Part shown: positions 26,407-35,939 of the stretch, piece by piece
Numbering within the stretch: the stretch's first letter is position 1
Layout: every line of letters starts with the position of its first letter
Source of the DNA: Bacteroidales bacterium
Lineage (GTDB): Bacteria; Bacteroidota; Bacteroidia; Bacteroidales; Marinilabiliaceae
Length of the DNA: 64,000 nucleotides
Assembly: GCA_024401365.1 (NCBI GenBank)
Contig: JAKSLE010000003.1
Location: forward strand, 1 to 64,000
Direction of reading: 5' to 3'
Notes under the pieces: generated by a model
Seen by the model: the letters and a program-made list of their open reading frames with translations, nothing else
Database searches by the model: none
What the model was told of the DNA's origin: nothing
Made by a program: the position numbers and the translations under genes

Positions 26407-26970
26407 ATGATAAATTCACAGGATATCAAGAATGGTGTTTGTATCCGTTTGGATGGCAAGCTCTATTTTGTAGTTGAGTTTTTGCACGTTAAGCCAGGTA
26501 AGGGCAACACAATCATGCGTGTAAAGATGAAGAGTGTAACTGATGGACGTGTATTGGAGCGTCGTTTCAACATTGGTGAGAAGCTTGAGGATGTACGTGT
26601 AGAGCGTCGTCCAAACCAGTATCTCTACTCAGACGGTGAGGGTGAGGTATTCATGAATCAGGAGACATTTGAGCAGATCACAATCAAGAAGGATCTTGTT
26701 ACAGGTGGTGAGTTTATGAAGGAAGGTGACATTGTAGAGGTTGTAACAGACGCATCTAACGAGGAGGTACTCTTTGCTGAGATGCCAGTTAAGACACAGC
26801 TCAAGGTTACATATACAGAGCCAGGCTTGAAGGGTGATACAGCTACAAACACATTGAAGCCAGCTACAGTTGAGACAGGTGCAGAGGTACGAGTTCCATT
26901 GTTCATTGAGACAGGTGAGACTATCGTTATTGACACACGTGACGGTTCATACTTGGAGCGTGTTCGATAA
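26407..26970 (+). CDS. efp: Translation elongation factor P
   Basis: EF-P relieves ribosome stalling at polyproline stretches. 187 residues in the three-domain beta-barrel arrangement. Domain I carries the loop HVKPGKGN with Lys32 at the position that is modified in many bacteria. The C-terminal signature [19 protein letters not shown] is present. A strong terminator follows. The proline-rich surface linker at 9.1 kb has single prolines separated by Val-Asp and is not an obvious EF-P client. Confidence 0.97.
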   Translation: MINSQDIKNGVCIRLDGKLYFVVEFLHVKPGKGNTIMRVKMKSVTDGRVLERRFNIGEKLEDVRVERRPNQYLYSDGEGEVFMNQETFEQITIKKDLVTGGEFMKEGDIVEVVTDASNEEVLFAEMPVKTQLKVTYTEPGLKGDTATNTLKPATVETGAEVRVPLFIETGETIVIDTRDGSYLERVR

Positions 26971-26999
26971 TTAAGATACTACGGCATAAGTCGTTATGA

Positions 27000-27027
27000 G
27001 GCTACACTAAGGGGTGTAGCCTTTTTT
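27000..27027 (+). terminator. Terminator of efp
   Basis: GGCTACAC pairs with GTGTAGCC around a six-base loop and is followed by six T. Confidence 0.93.
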
Positions 27028-27119
27028 GTTTTAGTCAAAAAAATATAAACAAAATGCAATTATTTGCGTAGACTATTGATGCAAGACGAATAAAGATTTA
27101 AATTTGCATAAAAAGAGAG

Positions 27120-28697
27120 ATGAAGAGTAAAACAGTCATAGTGTGGCTTTGTGTGGTAATGTCCGTGGCGTTCATAGGACTTATCTACATGCAGACACGA
27201 TGGCTGATGCAAGCCACCGAGTTGAGGGAAAAGCACTTCAACCAGTTGGTTTGGCAAGGGATAGATGCGGTAATACAGAGGTTAGAGACGGATGAGTTGT
27301 CGCACTTAAAGATGCAAGACAGGTTGAATTTGGCAGATTGGCCAATGTTTGTCCGCAATCAGATGAGGCATAAGATGCAGACTAGCAGGCGTCAAGGTAC
27401 GGATGCGACGGCGGTGGACTATGGTTTTTCGTTTGATATGGATGCTCAGGGACGTTTTAACCTCAGTACGTACAAAGAAGACAGTCTTGTGACGAGTGTC
27501 AACGGACAAGCAGAGGTGGCGCGAGTGGGGCATTTTGATCCTGTTACCAATGCGATGTTGATAATTCAGAATGAGTTAAGCAAGCGCATAGACGACAAGA
27601 CGCAGCAGTTGTTGCATTCATTATTTGAGAATGCGCCTATTGGGGAGCGAATAAACCAGACCCAATTGGATGTGATGCTGATGGAGAATTTCAAGGCAAG
27701 GGGAATAAGTGAGCGGAATGACGATTATGTTTTTGCGGTATTAAATTCGAAGGGGGACATAGTATTCTGTTCGCCGGAATATAAGAAAGATGTAGAAGGG
27801 ATACAGAAGTTCAGCAGGCGACTATTTCCAAACGACATGCATCCTAGGATGCACACGTTGGAGGTATATTTTCCGTACAGGCAGTCGAGTTTTTCGGAAT
27901 TATTGGGGTTAGTTATACCTACCACGCTCTTCACGTTGTTGATATTGTCGATATCGATATACACGATTATCATTATTTTCCATCAGAGAAAGCTTGATAT
28001 AGTGAAGAATGACTTTATTAACAACATGACTCACGAGTTCAAGACGCCGATATCGACCATATCATTAGCGGCGCAGTTGATGAGGGAAGCTTCGGACGTG
28101 TTGACGCCGGAAAAGATAAAGAAATACTCCAACAATATCTGCAATGAGTCGGCCCGACTCACCAAGCAGGTAGAGAAGATATTGCAGATGGCCGCCTTTG
28201 AGAAAGGCAAAGCATCTCTGAAGTTGGAAGAGATGGACGTCAACGAGATAATATCTGGGGTAGCTGATGATTTCAGGCTCAAGGTAGAGAAGGACAACGG
28301 TTCTTTGGATTTGAGGCTTGATGCTACGGAAGCGTTGGCGATGGTAGACAAGGTACATTTCACGAATGTTATCTTCAATCTACTAGACAATGCTGTAAAG
28401 TACAAGAAGGCGGAAGGTGCGCCGATGTTGTATATTAAGACAGTAAACAGGAATAAGGGCATAATTATCTCGATAAAAGATAATGGCTTAGGCATATCGA
28501 GGGACAATTTGGAGAGGATATTTGAGAAATTTTACAGGGTACACACGGGCAATGTGCACAATGTAAAGGGCTTTGGACTAGGATTGGCGTATGTGAAGAA
28601 GATAGTAGAAGATCACGGAGGTCAGATTACGGTAGAGAGTGAGTTGAATGTGGGCACGAAGTTCGATATCTTTATACCATTAGTAAAACAAAAATAA
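27120..28697 (+). CDS. Sensor histidine kinase, RprX-like
   Basis: 525 residues in the inner membrane. Two transmembrane segments (about 6-26 and 261-287) flank a periplasmic sensor of about 230 residues. Cytoplasmic part: HisKA with the phosphorylated His at 305 in NNMTHEFKTPIS, then HATPase_c with N box FNLLDNAVKY, G1 KDNGLGIS, F box FEKFYR and G2 GFGLGLAYVKK. The layout and the partner resemble RprX of Bacteroides. The response regulator starts 24 bases downstream. The signal is unknown. Confidence 0.87.
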   Translation: MKSKTVIVWLCVVMSVAFIGLIYMQTRWLMQATELREKHFNQLVWQGIDAVIQRLETDELSHLKMQDRLNLADWPMFVRNQMRHKMQTSRRQGTDATAVDYGFSFDMDAQGRFNLSTYKEDSLVTSVNGQAEVARVGHFDPVTNAMLIIQNELSKRIDDKTQQLLHSLFENAPIGERINQTQLDVMLMENFKARGISERNDDYVFAVLNSKGDIVFCSPEYKKDVEGIQKFSRRLFPNDMHPRMHTLEVYFPYRQSSFSELLGLVIPTTLFTLLILSISIYTIIIIFHQRKLDIVKNDFINNMTHEFKTPISTISLAAQLMREASDVLTPEKIKKYSNNICNESARLTKQVEKILQMAAFEKGKASLKLEEMDVNEIISGVADDFRLKVEKDNGSLDLRLDATEALAMVDKVHFTNVIFNLLDNAVKYKKAEGAPMLYIKTVNRNKGIIISIKDNGLGISRDNLERIFEKFYRVHTGNVHNVKGFGLGLAYVKKIVEDHGGQITVESELNVGTKFDIFIPLVKQK

Positions 28698-28721
28698 AAA
28701 CACCATAAAAATAAGACTCGT

Positions 28722-29408
28722 ATGGAAAACATAGAGCACAAGATTCTTTTAGCAGAAGACGAGGAAAACCTTGGTTTGATGCTTAGCGAGTACCTTGAGT
28801 TGAAGGGGTATTCGGTTGATTTGACAGGAGATGGTGAGGAGGCATACAATGCGTTCGTCTCTGGCAAGTATGATATTTGTATATTTGATGTCATGATGCC
28901 AAAGAAGGATGGATATACTCTAGCCAAGGAGATCCGTATGATCAATGCTGATGTGCCAATCATTTTCTTGACAGCTCGAAACAGCAAGGATGATATTCTT
29001 CAAGGCTTCAAGAGTGGAGCTGATGACTACTTGTCGAAGCCATTCAGCATGGAGGAGTTGATTCTCCGTATAGAGGCTATATTGCGCAGAACAAGTGGAA
29101 ACAATACTGTACAAGATGTATATGTATTGGGCAAGTATAAGTTTGACACCCAGAAGCAGCAGTTGATTTTGGGAGAGAATGTTATCAAGTTGACCACCAA
29201 GGAGAGTGAGTTGTTGAAGCTTCTCTGTACAAATGCCAACAAGGTACTTGAGCGCAACATTGCGTTGAAGACCATTTGGGTAGATGACAACTACTTCAAT
29301 GCTCGTTCGATGGACGTATACATTACGAAATTGCGTAAGCACTTGAAGGAAGATCCTTCGGTAGAGATTATCAATGTTCATGGCAAGGGCTATAAGTTGG
29401 TAGTATAA
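28722..29408 (+). CDS. OmpR-family response regulator, RprY-like
   Basis: 228 residues. Receiver domain with phospho-acceptor Asp56 in IFDVMMPKKDG, the Thr of FLTARN and the Lys of LSKPFSMEEL. The C-terminal winged helix (KLTTKESELLKLL, then DVYITKLRKHLKEDPSVEIINVHGKGYKL, quoted in two parts) binds DNA. It pairs with the kinase just upstream and is separated from the Ehr-type operon by a terminator. Regulation of that operon by this pair is possible but not shown. Confidence 0.9.
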   Translation: MENIEHKILLAEDEENLGLMLSEYLELKGYSVDLTGDGEEAYNAFVSGKYDICIFDVMMPKKDGYTLAKEIRMINADVPIIFLTARNSKDDILQGFKSGADDYLSKPFSMEELILRIEAILRRTSGNNTVQDVYVLGKYKFDTQKQQLILGENVIKLTTKESELLKLLCTNANKVLERNIALKTIWVDDNYFNARSMDVYITKLRKHLKEDPSVEIINVHGKGYKLVV

Positions 29409-29431
29409 TATTGGCTATAATATAGAAAGAG

Positions 29432-29461
29432 AGCGACTTGGGGTACCTGAGTCGCTTTTTC
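29432..29461 (+). terminator. Terminator of the two-component pair
   Basis: AGCGACT pairs with AGTCGCT and is followed by five T. Confidence 0.85.
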
Positions 29462-29526
29462 TATCTCTATATGTTAAGATTATGTTAAAGGTTGGTTTAG
29501 AATAGTATTGGTTCATTGGTTGTATC

Positions 29527-29534
29527 TAAATTTG
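29527..29534 (+). promoter_or_regulatory. Likely -7 box of the Ehr-type operon
   Basis: TAAATTTG, 34 bases before the first ATG. An ATTG at 29507-29510 is the nearest -33 candidate, with a spacer shorter than usual. Confidence 0.5.
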
Positions 29535-29568
29535 TGCTCGTATAGAGAAAAAGTTTATTTACAAACAG

Positions 29569-31401
29569 ATGGAGATTATCTCGGAATATGTTAGTCAGAT
29601 TACGAACCTAGGATGGTTCTTCATATCTCTGACGACGTTAATTTTTATCCTATCCGTTATATATGGCGTTGGTTATTTGCGTCATTATAAGACTACGAAG
29701 AGAGAGTTGACCCTGCATTGGGGGATGTTTGCCCTTTGTTATGTAGGCATGATGGGGTTGTACAGTACCCAATCGATGTTATGGTTTCTTGTAGGATGGG
29801 AGTTGATGGCCTTAGGGTCGTTCCTATGTGTTATTTTTGAGGCTGAGAAGCCTGTAGTATTGAAAGCCGGCATGAACTATTTTGTTCAGAGTCACATTGG
29901 TGTATTACTTATCACGGCGGCTTTTGTTTGGGCATACTCTGTAACGGGGAGGATGGAATTCAACACCATTCCGTTGTTTATCAGCACATTATCCGAGACA
30001 CAGCAAGTAGTATGGATGATGATGCTAGTTGGCGGTTTTGGTTTCAAGGCAGGATTGATACCATTCCACTCATGGTTGCCTCATGCGCACCCAGCGGCAC
30101 CGAGTCACATTTCGGCGGCCATGTCGGGCGTTATTGTCAAGGCGGGCGTCTATGGTGTGGTAAGATTTGGCAGTTACATGACAGAAGGGCAGACCACGCT
30201 AGGCGTTATAGTATTGATACTTGCGGTACTAAGTGCGTTATATGGCATTGTAAATGCTGCTGACGGAAGAGACTTCAAGCGAGTACTAGCGTACTGTACG
30301 ATAGAGAATGTAGGTATTATATTTGCCGGCATTGGAGTAGCCTTTATAGCTATGGGCTTGGGAATGACCGAATTAGCATATATAGGAATGATAGCAGCAT
30401 TGTTGCACACCCTGAACCATGCCATATTCAAGGTAATGCTCTTCTTTGCTGCGGGCAATGTATATGTAGCTACGCATACCAGGGATATTGAGAGATTGGG
30501 AGGCATGTTGAAGATTATGCCACAATCAGGCATACTGTTCCTTATAGCAGCCATAGGTATAGGAGGTCTTCCACCATTTGGCGGTTTTATTTCAGAGATG
30601 ATGCTATACGGAAGCTTTTTGAAAGGTATGACTTTTGAATCGCTCCCGCTATCGATACTTATGGTATTAAGTGGTGCTGCGCTAGCGGTTGTAGGAGGAG
30701 CATCGATGCTCTGCTTTACCAAGACATTTGGTGTTATATTCCTTGGAGTAAAGCGAGACGATGAGGTTAAGCCCCACCTTATAGCAGACAGATATGCAGA
30801 GCAGAACGATATGACATATCCAATATGGATGTTGCTGCCGGTAGTTGTATCGGTTGTAGTTTTCCCAGCGATAGTATGTTCGTTGTTGCAAGAATGTGTA
30901 GGTGAGATATACACCATAGAGATGACGGCAGATGTAGCGTACGGCATTTCGACAAGTCTGGATATGCTACAATCCATATCATTAGGCATAGCGATTCTAG
31001 TTGGCGTATGTGCGGTATTGGCAGTTATCAGGTTTATGCTGATGAAGCGCAGACCTATAGCAGAAGGTCCAACTTGGGGATGTGGATATATGAAGCCTAT
31101 ACAAGGTATCCAGTACACGGGGCAGTCGTTCTCGGGCACATTGGCAGAGATATTCAAGTATATGTTGCCCAAAACTAGACATTTTGAGCCTATACAAAGA
31201 GAAGAGGTATTTCCTAAGCACAGGACGATGCTCAATGTTTCGCAGGATGCCATAGAGAGAGGAACTATCATGCCATTAGCGGATGGGGTAGTACATTTTC
31301 TACAGAAGTTCCAGTGGTTGATGAACGGTCAGCTACAGAGGTACATTATTTACGGATTTATTTCGGTATTGCTACTTGTGTTAGCGGCGATCATATTTTA
31401 A
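29569..31401 (+). CDS. Ehr-type complex, antiporter-like membrane subunit (HyfB/HycC/NuoL family)
   Basis: 610 residues with about 14 hydrophobic helices. It carries the charged residues of proton-translocating subunits: Glu in VGWELMALGS (TM5), Lys in GFKAGLIPFHSWLPHAHPA (TM7), Lys in SGVIVKAGVYG (TM8) and Lys in LNHAIFKVMLFF. The C-terminal segment PTWGCGYMKPIQGIQYTGQS is the HyfB/HycC-type extension, which sets it apart from NuoL. It is the first gene of a six-gene run. It should form part of the ion-pumping arm, and the lysines and glutamate suggest it is still active. Confidence 0.88.
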   Translation: MEIISEYVSQITNLGWFFISLTTLIFILSVIYGVGYLRHYKTTKRELTLHWGMFALCYVGMMGLYSTQSMLWFLVGWELMALGSFLCVIFEAEKPVVLKAGMNYFVQSHIGVLLITAAFVWAYSVTGRMEFNTIPLFISTLSETQQVVWMMMLVGGFGFKAGLIPFHSWLPHAHPAAPSHISAAMSGVIVKAGVYGVVRFGSYMTEGQTTLGVIVLILAVLSALYGIVNAADGRDFKRVLAYCTIENVGIIFAGIGVAFIAMGLGMTELAYIGMIAALLHTLNHAIFKVMLFFAAGNVYVATHTRDIERLGGMLKIMPQSGILFLIAAIGIGGLPPFGGFISEMMLYGSFLKGMTFESLPLSILMVLSGAALAVVGGASMLCFTKTFGVIFLGVKRDDEVKPHLIADRYAEQNDMTYPIWMLLPVVVSVVVFPAIVCSLLQECVGEIYTIEMTADVAYGISTSLDMLQSISLGIAILVGVCAVLAVIRFMLMKRRPIAEGPTWGCGYMKPIQGIQYTGQSFSGTLAEIFKYMLPKTRHFEPIQREEVFPKHRTMLNVSQDAIERGTIMPLADGVVHFLQKFQWLMNGQLQRYIIYGFISVLLLVLAAIIF

Positions 31402-31424
31402 CGTAGACTAAACAGATATACGAT

Positions 31425-32309
31425 ATGTCTTTTTTACTAATACTATTGGCGAGCTTTATTTTTACGGGTATCGTCATTAGAACAAAGAGTATAGCTCAGG
31501 GGCGCAAGGGTCCTTCGGTATGGCAGCCGATGTATGATATTTGGAAGCTATTGCGCAAAGGTTCGGTCTATTCCACTGCATCGAGCTGGATATTCAAGGT
31601 AGCTCCAACATTCTACTTTGCGTCTGTAGTGGTAGCCTGCATGGTGGTACCTGTAGGTGATTTAGGCAGTACTATAGGTTTTGCGGGAGACTTTATCTTT
31701 TTTGCCTATGTACTAGGCTTTGGTAAATTCTTCACTATTATAGGAGCCCTTGACACGGCAAGTTCGTTTGAAGGTATGGGTTCTGCCAGAGAGGCGTTGT
31801 TCTCGATGTTGGTTGAGCCAGCGTTTTTTATTCTGATAGGTTCGTTAGGGCTTTTGACGGGGTACACATCATTCAGCGATATATTTGCGCAGTTCCATTT
31901 TGAGGGAGAGATTTCGTATGCCATTGCGGCCATTGCGGCATTTGTTCTTCTGATGATATGTATGATAGAGAACTCGCGTATGCCAGTAGACGACCCTAAG
32001 ACACACTTAGAGCTTACGATGATACACGAGGTAATGGTACTTGACAACTCGGGAGTAGATATGGCTATGATACATCAAGCTACCAATATGAAGTTTGCCC
32101 TGTATTCGGCGCTGATAGTCAACCTATTTATAGGTGCGGTAGCGGAGACATGGGTACAGGTAGCGCTATTTTTAGGCATTGAGTTGCTATGTGCTGTAAT
32201 AGTTGGCATTATTGAATCATTTATGGCTCGATACAGGATGACGCACAATGCGCAGTTTATTCTTGTATTGACATCTCTAGCGTTGTTGTTGTATTTTGGA
32301 GTAAAGTAA
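31425..32309 (+). CDS. Ehr-type complex, NuoH/HyfC-like membrane subunit
   Basis: 294 residues, about eight membrane helices. Conserved loops of the NuoH family that contact the hydrophilic arm are seen: RKGPSVWQPMYDIWKLLRKG near residue 30, SSFEGMGSAREALFS, and ENSRMPVDDPKTHLELTMIH, which is the acid-rich loop near the quinone or ferredoxin cavity. This subunit links the peripheral arm to the antiporter-like proteins. It begins 23 bases after the first gene. Confidence 0.88.
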   Translation: MSFLLILLASFIFTGIVIRTKSIAQGRKGPSVWQPMYDIWKLLRKGSVYSTASSWIFKVAPTFYFASVVVACMVVPVGDLGSTIGFAGDFIFFAYVLGFGKFFTIIGALDTASSFEGMGSAREALFSMLVEPAFFILIGSLGLLTGYTSFSDIFAQFHFEGEISYAIAAIAAFVLLMICMIENSRMPVDDPKTHLELTMIHEVMVLDNSGVDMAMIHQATNMKFALYSALIVNLFIGAVAETWVQVALFLGIELLCAVIVGIIESFMARYRMTHNAQFILVLTSLALLLYFGVK

Positions 32310-32319
32310 GGAGGGCAAG

Positions 32320-32952
32320 ATGAATACTATATTACTGATAGCATTTATGATTACGCTACTTTACTTTGCGGTAGCGAACAGAATGATGACCTGTGTATCG
32401 ATATTGGTAATGCAAGGTCTATTGATATGTGGGGTAGCGATACTCTCGCTCCACGAGATGAACTGGCTCAATTTAGGAGTCATTTTACTTGAGACCCTGA
32501 TAGTGAAGGCGACGTTGATGCCATTTTTCATACGTAGGGTTATTATAAAGAACAAGATAACCAGGGAGACAGAGCCATCGGTTGCGAACAGTGTATCGTT
32601 GGCGGTTGTTTCGGCCATTGTTGTATTGACCTATTTAGCAAGTCACTTTATGCCACAGTCAGAGACGTTGAACATAACATATTTTGTAACGGCGTTATCG
32701 GCTATACTCAGTGGTTTGTACTTTGTGGCTACGCGACGCAAGGTTATCACTCACGTTATCTGCTATGTGATAGTTGAGAATGGAGCCTTTATTCTTTCGC
32801 TAGCTGGAGGAGGAGAGATGCCTGCGATGGTAAACTTAGGAGTATTGCTTGATGTACTAGTCAGTGTGTTCCTCTTGGCAATCTTTATCAACAAGGTAGG
32901 AGACGTTACGGGAGATGGTGACGTAAGTGGTTTGACGACATTGAAAGATTAA
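32320..32952 (+). CDS. Ehr-type complex, HyfE-like (NuoK-type) membrane subunit
   Basis: 210 residues with six or so hydrophobic helices. Glutamates embedded in the membrane (LETLIVKATLMPFF and YVIVENGAFILSLAGG) correspond to those needed for ion movement in HyfE/NuoK proteins. It ends with a short hydrophilic tail. Ten bases separate it from the preceding gene. Confidence 0.82.
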   Translation: MNTILLIAFMITLLYFAVANRMMTCVSILVMQGLLICGVAILSLHEMNWLNLGVILLETLIVKATLMPFFIRRVIIKNKITRETEPSVANSVSLAVVSAIVVLTYLASHFMPQSETLNITYFVTALSAILSGLYFVATRRKVITHVICYVIVENGAFILSLAGGGEMPAMVNLGVLLDVLVSVFLLAIFINKVGDVTGDGDVSGLTTLKD

Positions 32953-32985
32953 GGCTATTAATGATAACAGAATAAGAAAAAGATT

Positions 32986-34401
32986 ATGATACTGATATAT
33001 TTGATAGCTGCATTGATAATAGGTACTATACAATTTGTGATACGCAACAGGCGTATGACGCATATAGTAGCTACAATGACGATAGCGCTTCAGTGGATGT
33101 TGACGGCGTATGCTACATTTAATAGAGACGAGATAGACCTGACCTTCTTCAAGTATGATGGGTTGGCCATATTGATGTTATGGGCGCTGACCATTATCTC
33201 GACGGTAGTGATGCTACACTCTACGCGATATATAGAGACGCCATTGCACCTAGACCTCAACAGGATGACGGCGCAATATTACGGTGCTATGCAATTTCTC
33301 ATCATGGCTCTATCGGCGGCATGTCTGTCGAACCACATAGCCATGACCTGGATATTTGTTGAGATTACCACGCTCTCGGCGTCGGCGCTTATATTTTACA
33401 GGCGAGGCAAGGGAGAGATTGAGGCCACCTGGAAATATGTTTTTGCGTGTTCAATAAGCCTTGTATTTGTGTATGTAGGCATATTGTTCCTGACGATAGC
33501 CATGCAGCCTGGCATGCAAGAGTCGCTTGATTTTGCATCACTAGAGAAGAATGCATCGGCGATGGACCAGTTCTGGCTCAAGATGGCGATGATCTTTATT
33601 TTTGTAGGTTACTCAGCCAAGATGTCGCTTGTACCTATGTTTACGGCAGGTATAGATGCCAAGGACGAGGCGCCTACTCCAGCTGCGGCGATGTTGTCGA
33701 GCGTACTGATGAACACCGGTTTTGTAGCATTTTACAGATTTTACAGAGTCATACTCTGTTCCGGTGCGTATGAATGGGGAAGAGGAGTTGTATTGGCGGT
33801 AGCGCTTATAAGTCTCTTTGTAGCTGCAGTATACCTTATAAGAGTACACAATGTAAAGCGACTCTTTGCATACTCCAGTGTTGAGCATATGGCGGTAGCC
33901 ATGTTAGGTTTAGCTGCCGGTGGTGTAGGCGTTGTGTACTGCATACTACATGTAGTAATACATTCATTTGTAAAATCATCCATTTTCCTCCATATAAGCA
34001 ATCTATACAGGGTATACGGCACCAAGCAGTTGAGCAATATTGGCAGATACATGCGATATTCGTGGACGGGAACGATAATAGTGATATTAGCTACGATATC
34101 CATTACGGCTATGCCGCCATCGGGCTTATTCTTCACGGAATTGATGATATTCAAGTCGATGATAGATGTACACTGGTGGGTATGGATGGTACTAGCTATG
34201 TTGTTGCTCACAGTTATAGTCTGGGCGATAAGCAGAGATATGTTTGCGTTGATATTCCAGAAAGAAGAAGAGCCTGCGGCTACGGCGCCTAAGAAGATAC
34301 ACATGCCTGCGCTTGAGATGGCGGGGCAGTTGTTATTGCTCTTCATTGCTATATGGTTGGGTATTCATACGCCATCCTATGTGTTGGACCTATTATCCTG
34401 A
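32986..34401 (+). CDS. Ehr-type complex, second antiporter-like subunit (HyfF/NuoN-like)
   Basis: 471 residues, about 13-14 helices. The family residues are Glu in MTWIFVEITTLSASAL, Lys in GYSAKMSLVPMFTAG followed by KDEAPTPAAAMLSS, and Lys in HVVIHSFVKSSIFLHISN. With the first subunit this gives two antiporter-like modules, as in hydrogenase 4 of E. coli, against one in hydrogenase 3. It lies 33 bases after the HyfE-like gene and 7 bases before the large subunit gene. Confidence 0.87.
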   Translation: MILIYLIAALIIGTIQFVIRNRRMTHIVATMTIALQWMLTAYATFNRDEIDLTFFKYDGLAILMLWALTIISTVVMLHSTRYIETPLHLDLNRMTAQYYGAMQFLIMALSAACLSNHIAMTWIFVEITTLSASALIFYRRGKGEIEATWKYVFACSISLVFVYVGILFLTIAMQPGMQESLDFASLEKNASAMDQFWLKMAMIFIFVGYSAKMSLVPMFTAGIDAKDEAPTPAAAMLSSVLMNTGFVAFYRFYRVILCSGAYEWGRGVVLAVALISLFVAAVYLIRVHNVKRLFAYSSVEHMAVAMLGLAAGGVGVVYCILHVVIHSFVKSSIFLHISNLYRVYGTKQLSNIGRYMRYSWTGTIIVILATISITAMPPSGLFFTELMIFKSMIDVHWWVWMVLAMLLLTVIVWAISRDMFALIFQKEEEPAATAPKKIHMPALEMAGQLLLLFIAIWLGIHTPSYVLDLLS

Positions 34402-34408
34402 TAAAGAC

Positions 34409-35911
34409 ATGAAGATAACGAACAATCAGGTAGTTGCTCTTGCAGATATAGAGCGCTTGACATACAACGAGTTTTTCGTCAAGGTTAGCGAAGCATTAGA
34501 CAATGAGGCGGCGCACTGTGTAAGCTATTTTGCGTTGCCAGAAGGTGGGGATGAGTATTCGCTCATCTGCTATGTAGCCAATGATGATACCCACGATGTA
34601 GAATTATTGTCTGCCAAGGTAAAGAAAGACGACGAGTTACAGAGTCTGACAGCGCAGAACCTTGCCCTTCATCCATTTGAGCGAGAGATGCATGAGCAAT
34701 ATGCGTTGAACTTTACGGGTCACCCATGGCTCAAGCCGCTGAGGTATTCACACGACAGACAAGCAGGTGGGGATATATACGACTATCCATTCTATCAGAT
34801 AGACAGTCCTGAGTTGCACCGAGTAGGAGTAGGACCTATTCATGCCGGTATTATTGAGCCAGGCCATTTCAGGTTTATCTGTGAAGGCGAGAAGATACAT
34901 CACCTAGAGATACAGTTAGGCTGGCAGCACAGAGGCATAGAAAATCTCTTTGTAGAGAAGAAGAAGTTGCTTCAAAGAGCCACACTCTCGGAGAACATAG
35001 CAGGCGACACGGTTGTAGGACATGCCACAGCCTTTACCAATGCGACAGAAGCCCTAGCGGGGTGGAATGCTCCAGAGTGGTTACAGATAGAGCGTGCCAT
35101 AGCGTTGGAGCAAGAGCGCATAGCTGTTCATACAGGAGACCTCAGTGCTATTTGTACAGACGTAGCCTATCAGTTGGGCAACGCAGTATTCGGTCGTTTA
35201 AGGACGCCGATGATTAACTATCTGCAGAAATGGTGTGGAAGTCGATTTGCCAAGAGTCTGATACGTCCATTCAAGACCAACTTCATGTACACAGAAGAGT
35301 TGGCCAAGGACTGGGAAGAGACGATAGCCAAATATTTGCCACACTTCACAGAGATGGCGGAGCAGATGTTTGATTTACCTAGTGTACTTTCGAGAATAGA
35401 GCGTACGGGAGTTGTTTCCACACAATTGGCACGTACGATAGGTCTTGTAGGTATGGCAGGTAAGGCCAGTGGATTGAGCAGGGATGTCAGAGCCAGTCAT
35501 CCTTGGGGAGCATACAAGTCGATGAACTATGAGCCGGTAGTTATGAAGAGCGGAGACGTGTATGCCCGTGCGCAGATGCGATACAAAGAGATAATGAAAT
35601 CCATTCAGATAATAAGAGATCTGATAGAGAAGAGGCGAGCGCTAGGCAAGCAGCAGAAGATAGAGAATCCGCAGACGAAGTGGGAAGCAAAATCGGACAG
35701 CATAGTACTCTCGATGACAGAAGGATGGCGAGGCATGATATGTCACGTTGCAGTAACTGGGGCAGATGGTGATTTGAGGGCCTATAAGATAGTAGACCCA
35801 TCGGTACACAACTGGTTGGGCTTAGCTCTAGCAGTACGAGAAAATGGCATCAGTGATTTCCCTATCTGCAATAAGAGTTTTGACCTTTCGTATTGTGGAC
35901 ATGATTTGTAG
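34409..35911 (+). CDS. Ehr-type complex, catalytic-like large subunit lacking the nickel ligands (HyfG/NuoCD-like)
   Basis: 500 residues from the ATG at 34409. A longer frame would overlap the previous gene. The N-terminal 130 residues are the NuoC/30-kDa module (HPFEREMHEQYAL), fused to a NuoD/HycE-like large subunit (GHFRFICEGEKIHHLEIQL, GWQHRGIENL). In [NiFe] hydrogenases the L1 motif here reads CGIC; this protein has ENIAGDTVVGHATAF (about 196-209) with no Cys. At the C-terminus, where hydrogenases have DPCxxC, it has FDLSYCGHDL with a single Cys496. Nickel cannot be bound in the normal way, so hydrogen chemistry is not expected. The electron donor and acceptor are unknown. Confidence 0.85.
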   Translation: MKITNNQVVALADIERLTYNEFFVKVSEALDNEAAHCVSYFALPEGGDEYSLICYVANDDTHDVELLSAKVKKDDELQSLTAQNLALHPFEREMHEQYALNFTGHPWLKPLRYSHDRQAGGDIYDYPFYQIDSPELHRVGVGPIHAGIIEPGHFRFICEGEKIHHLEIQLGWQHRGIENLFVEKKKLLQRATLSENIAGDTVVGHATAFTNATEALAGWNAPEWLQIERAIALEQERIAVHTGDLSAICTDVAYQLGNAVFGRLRTPMINYLQKWCGSRFAKSLIRPFKTNFMYTEELAKDWEETIAKYLPHFTEMAEQMFDLPSVLSRIERTGVVSTQLARTIGLVGMAGKASGLSRDVRASHPWGAYKSMNYEPVVMKSGDVYARAQMRYKEIMKSIQIIRDLIEKRRALGKQQKIENPQTKWEAKSDSIVLSMTEGWRGMICHVAVTGADGDLRAYKIVDPSVHNWLGLALAVRENGISDFPICNKSFDLSYCGHDL

Positions 35912-35939
35912 AACCTTATCTAACGACAAAAAATAGAAT

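Noticed and set aside
26238..26477. 79-codon open frame overlapping the efp start
   Set aside because: It runs through the efp promoter and into efp in another frame with no ribosome-binding context or family similarity.
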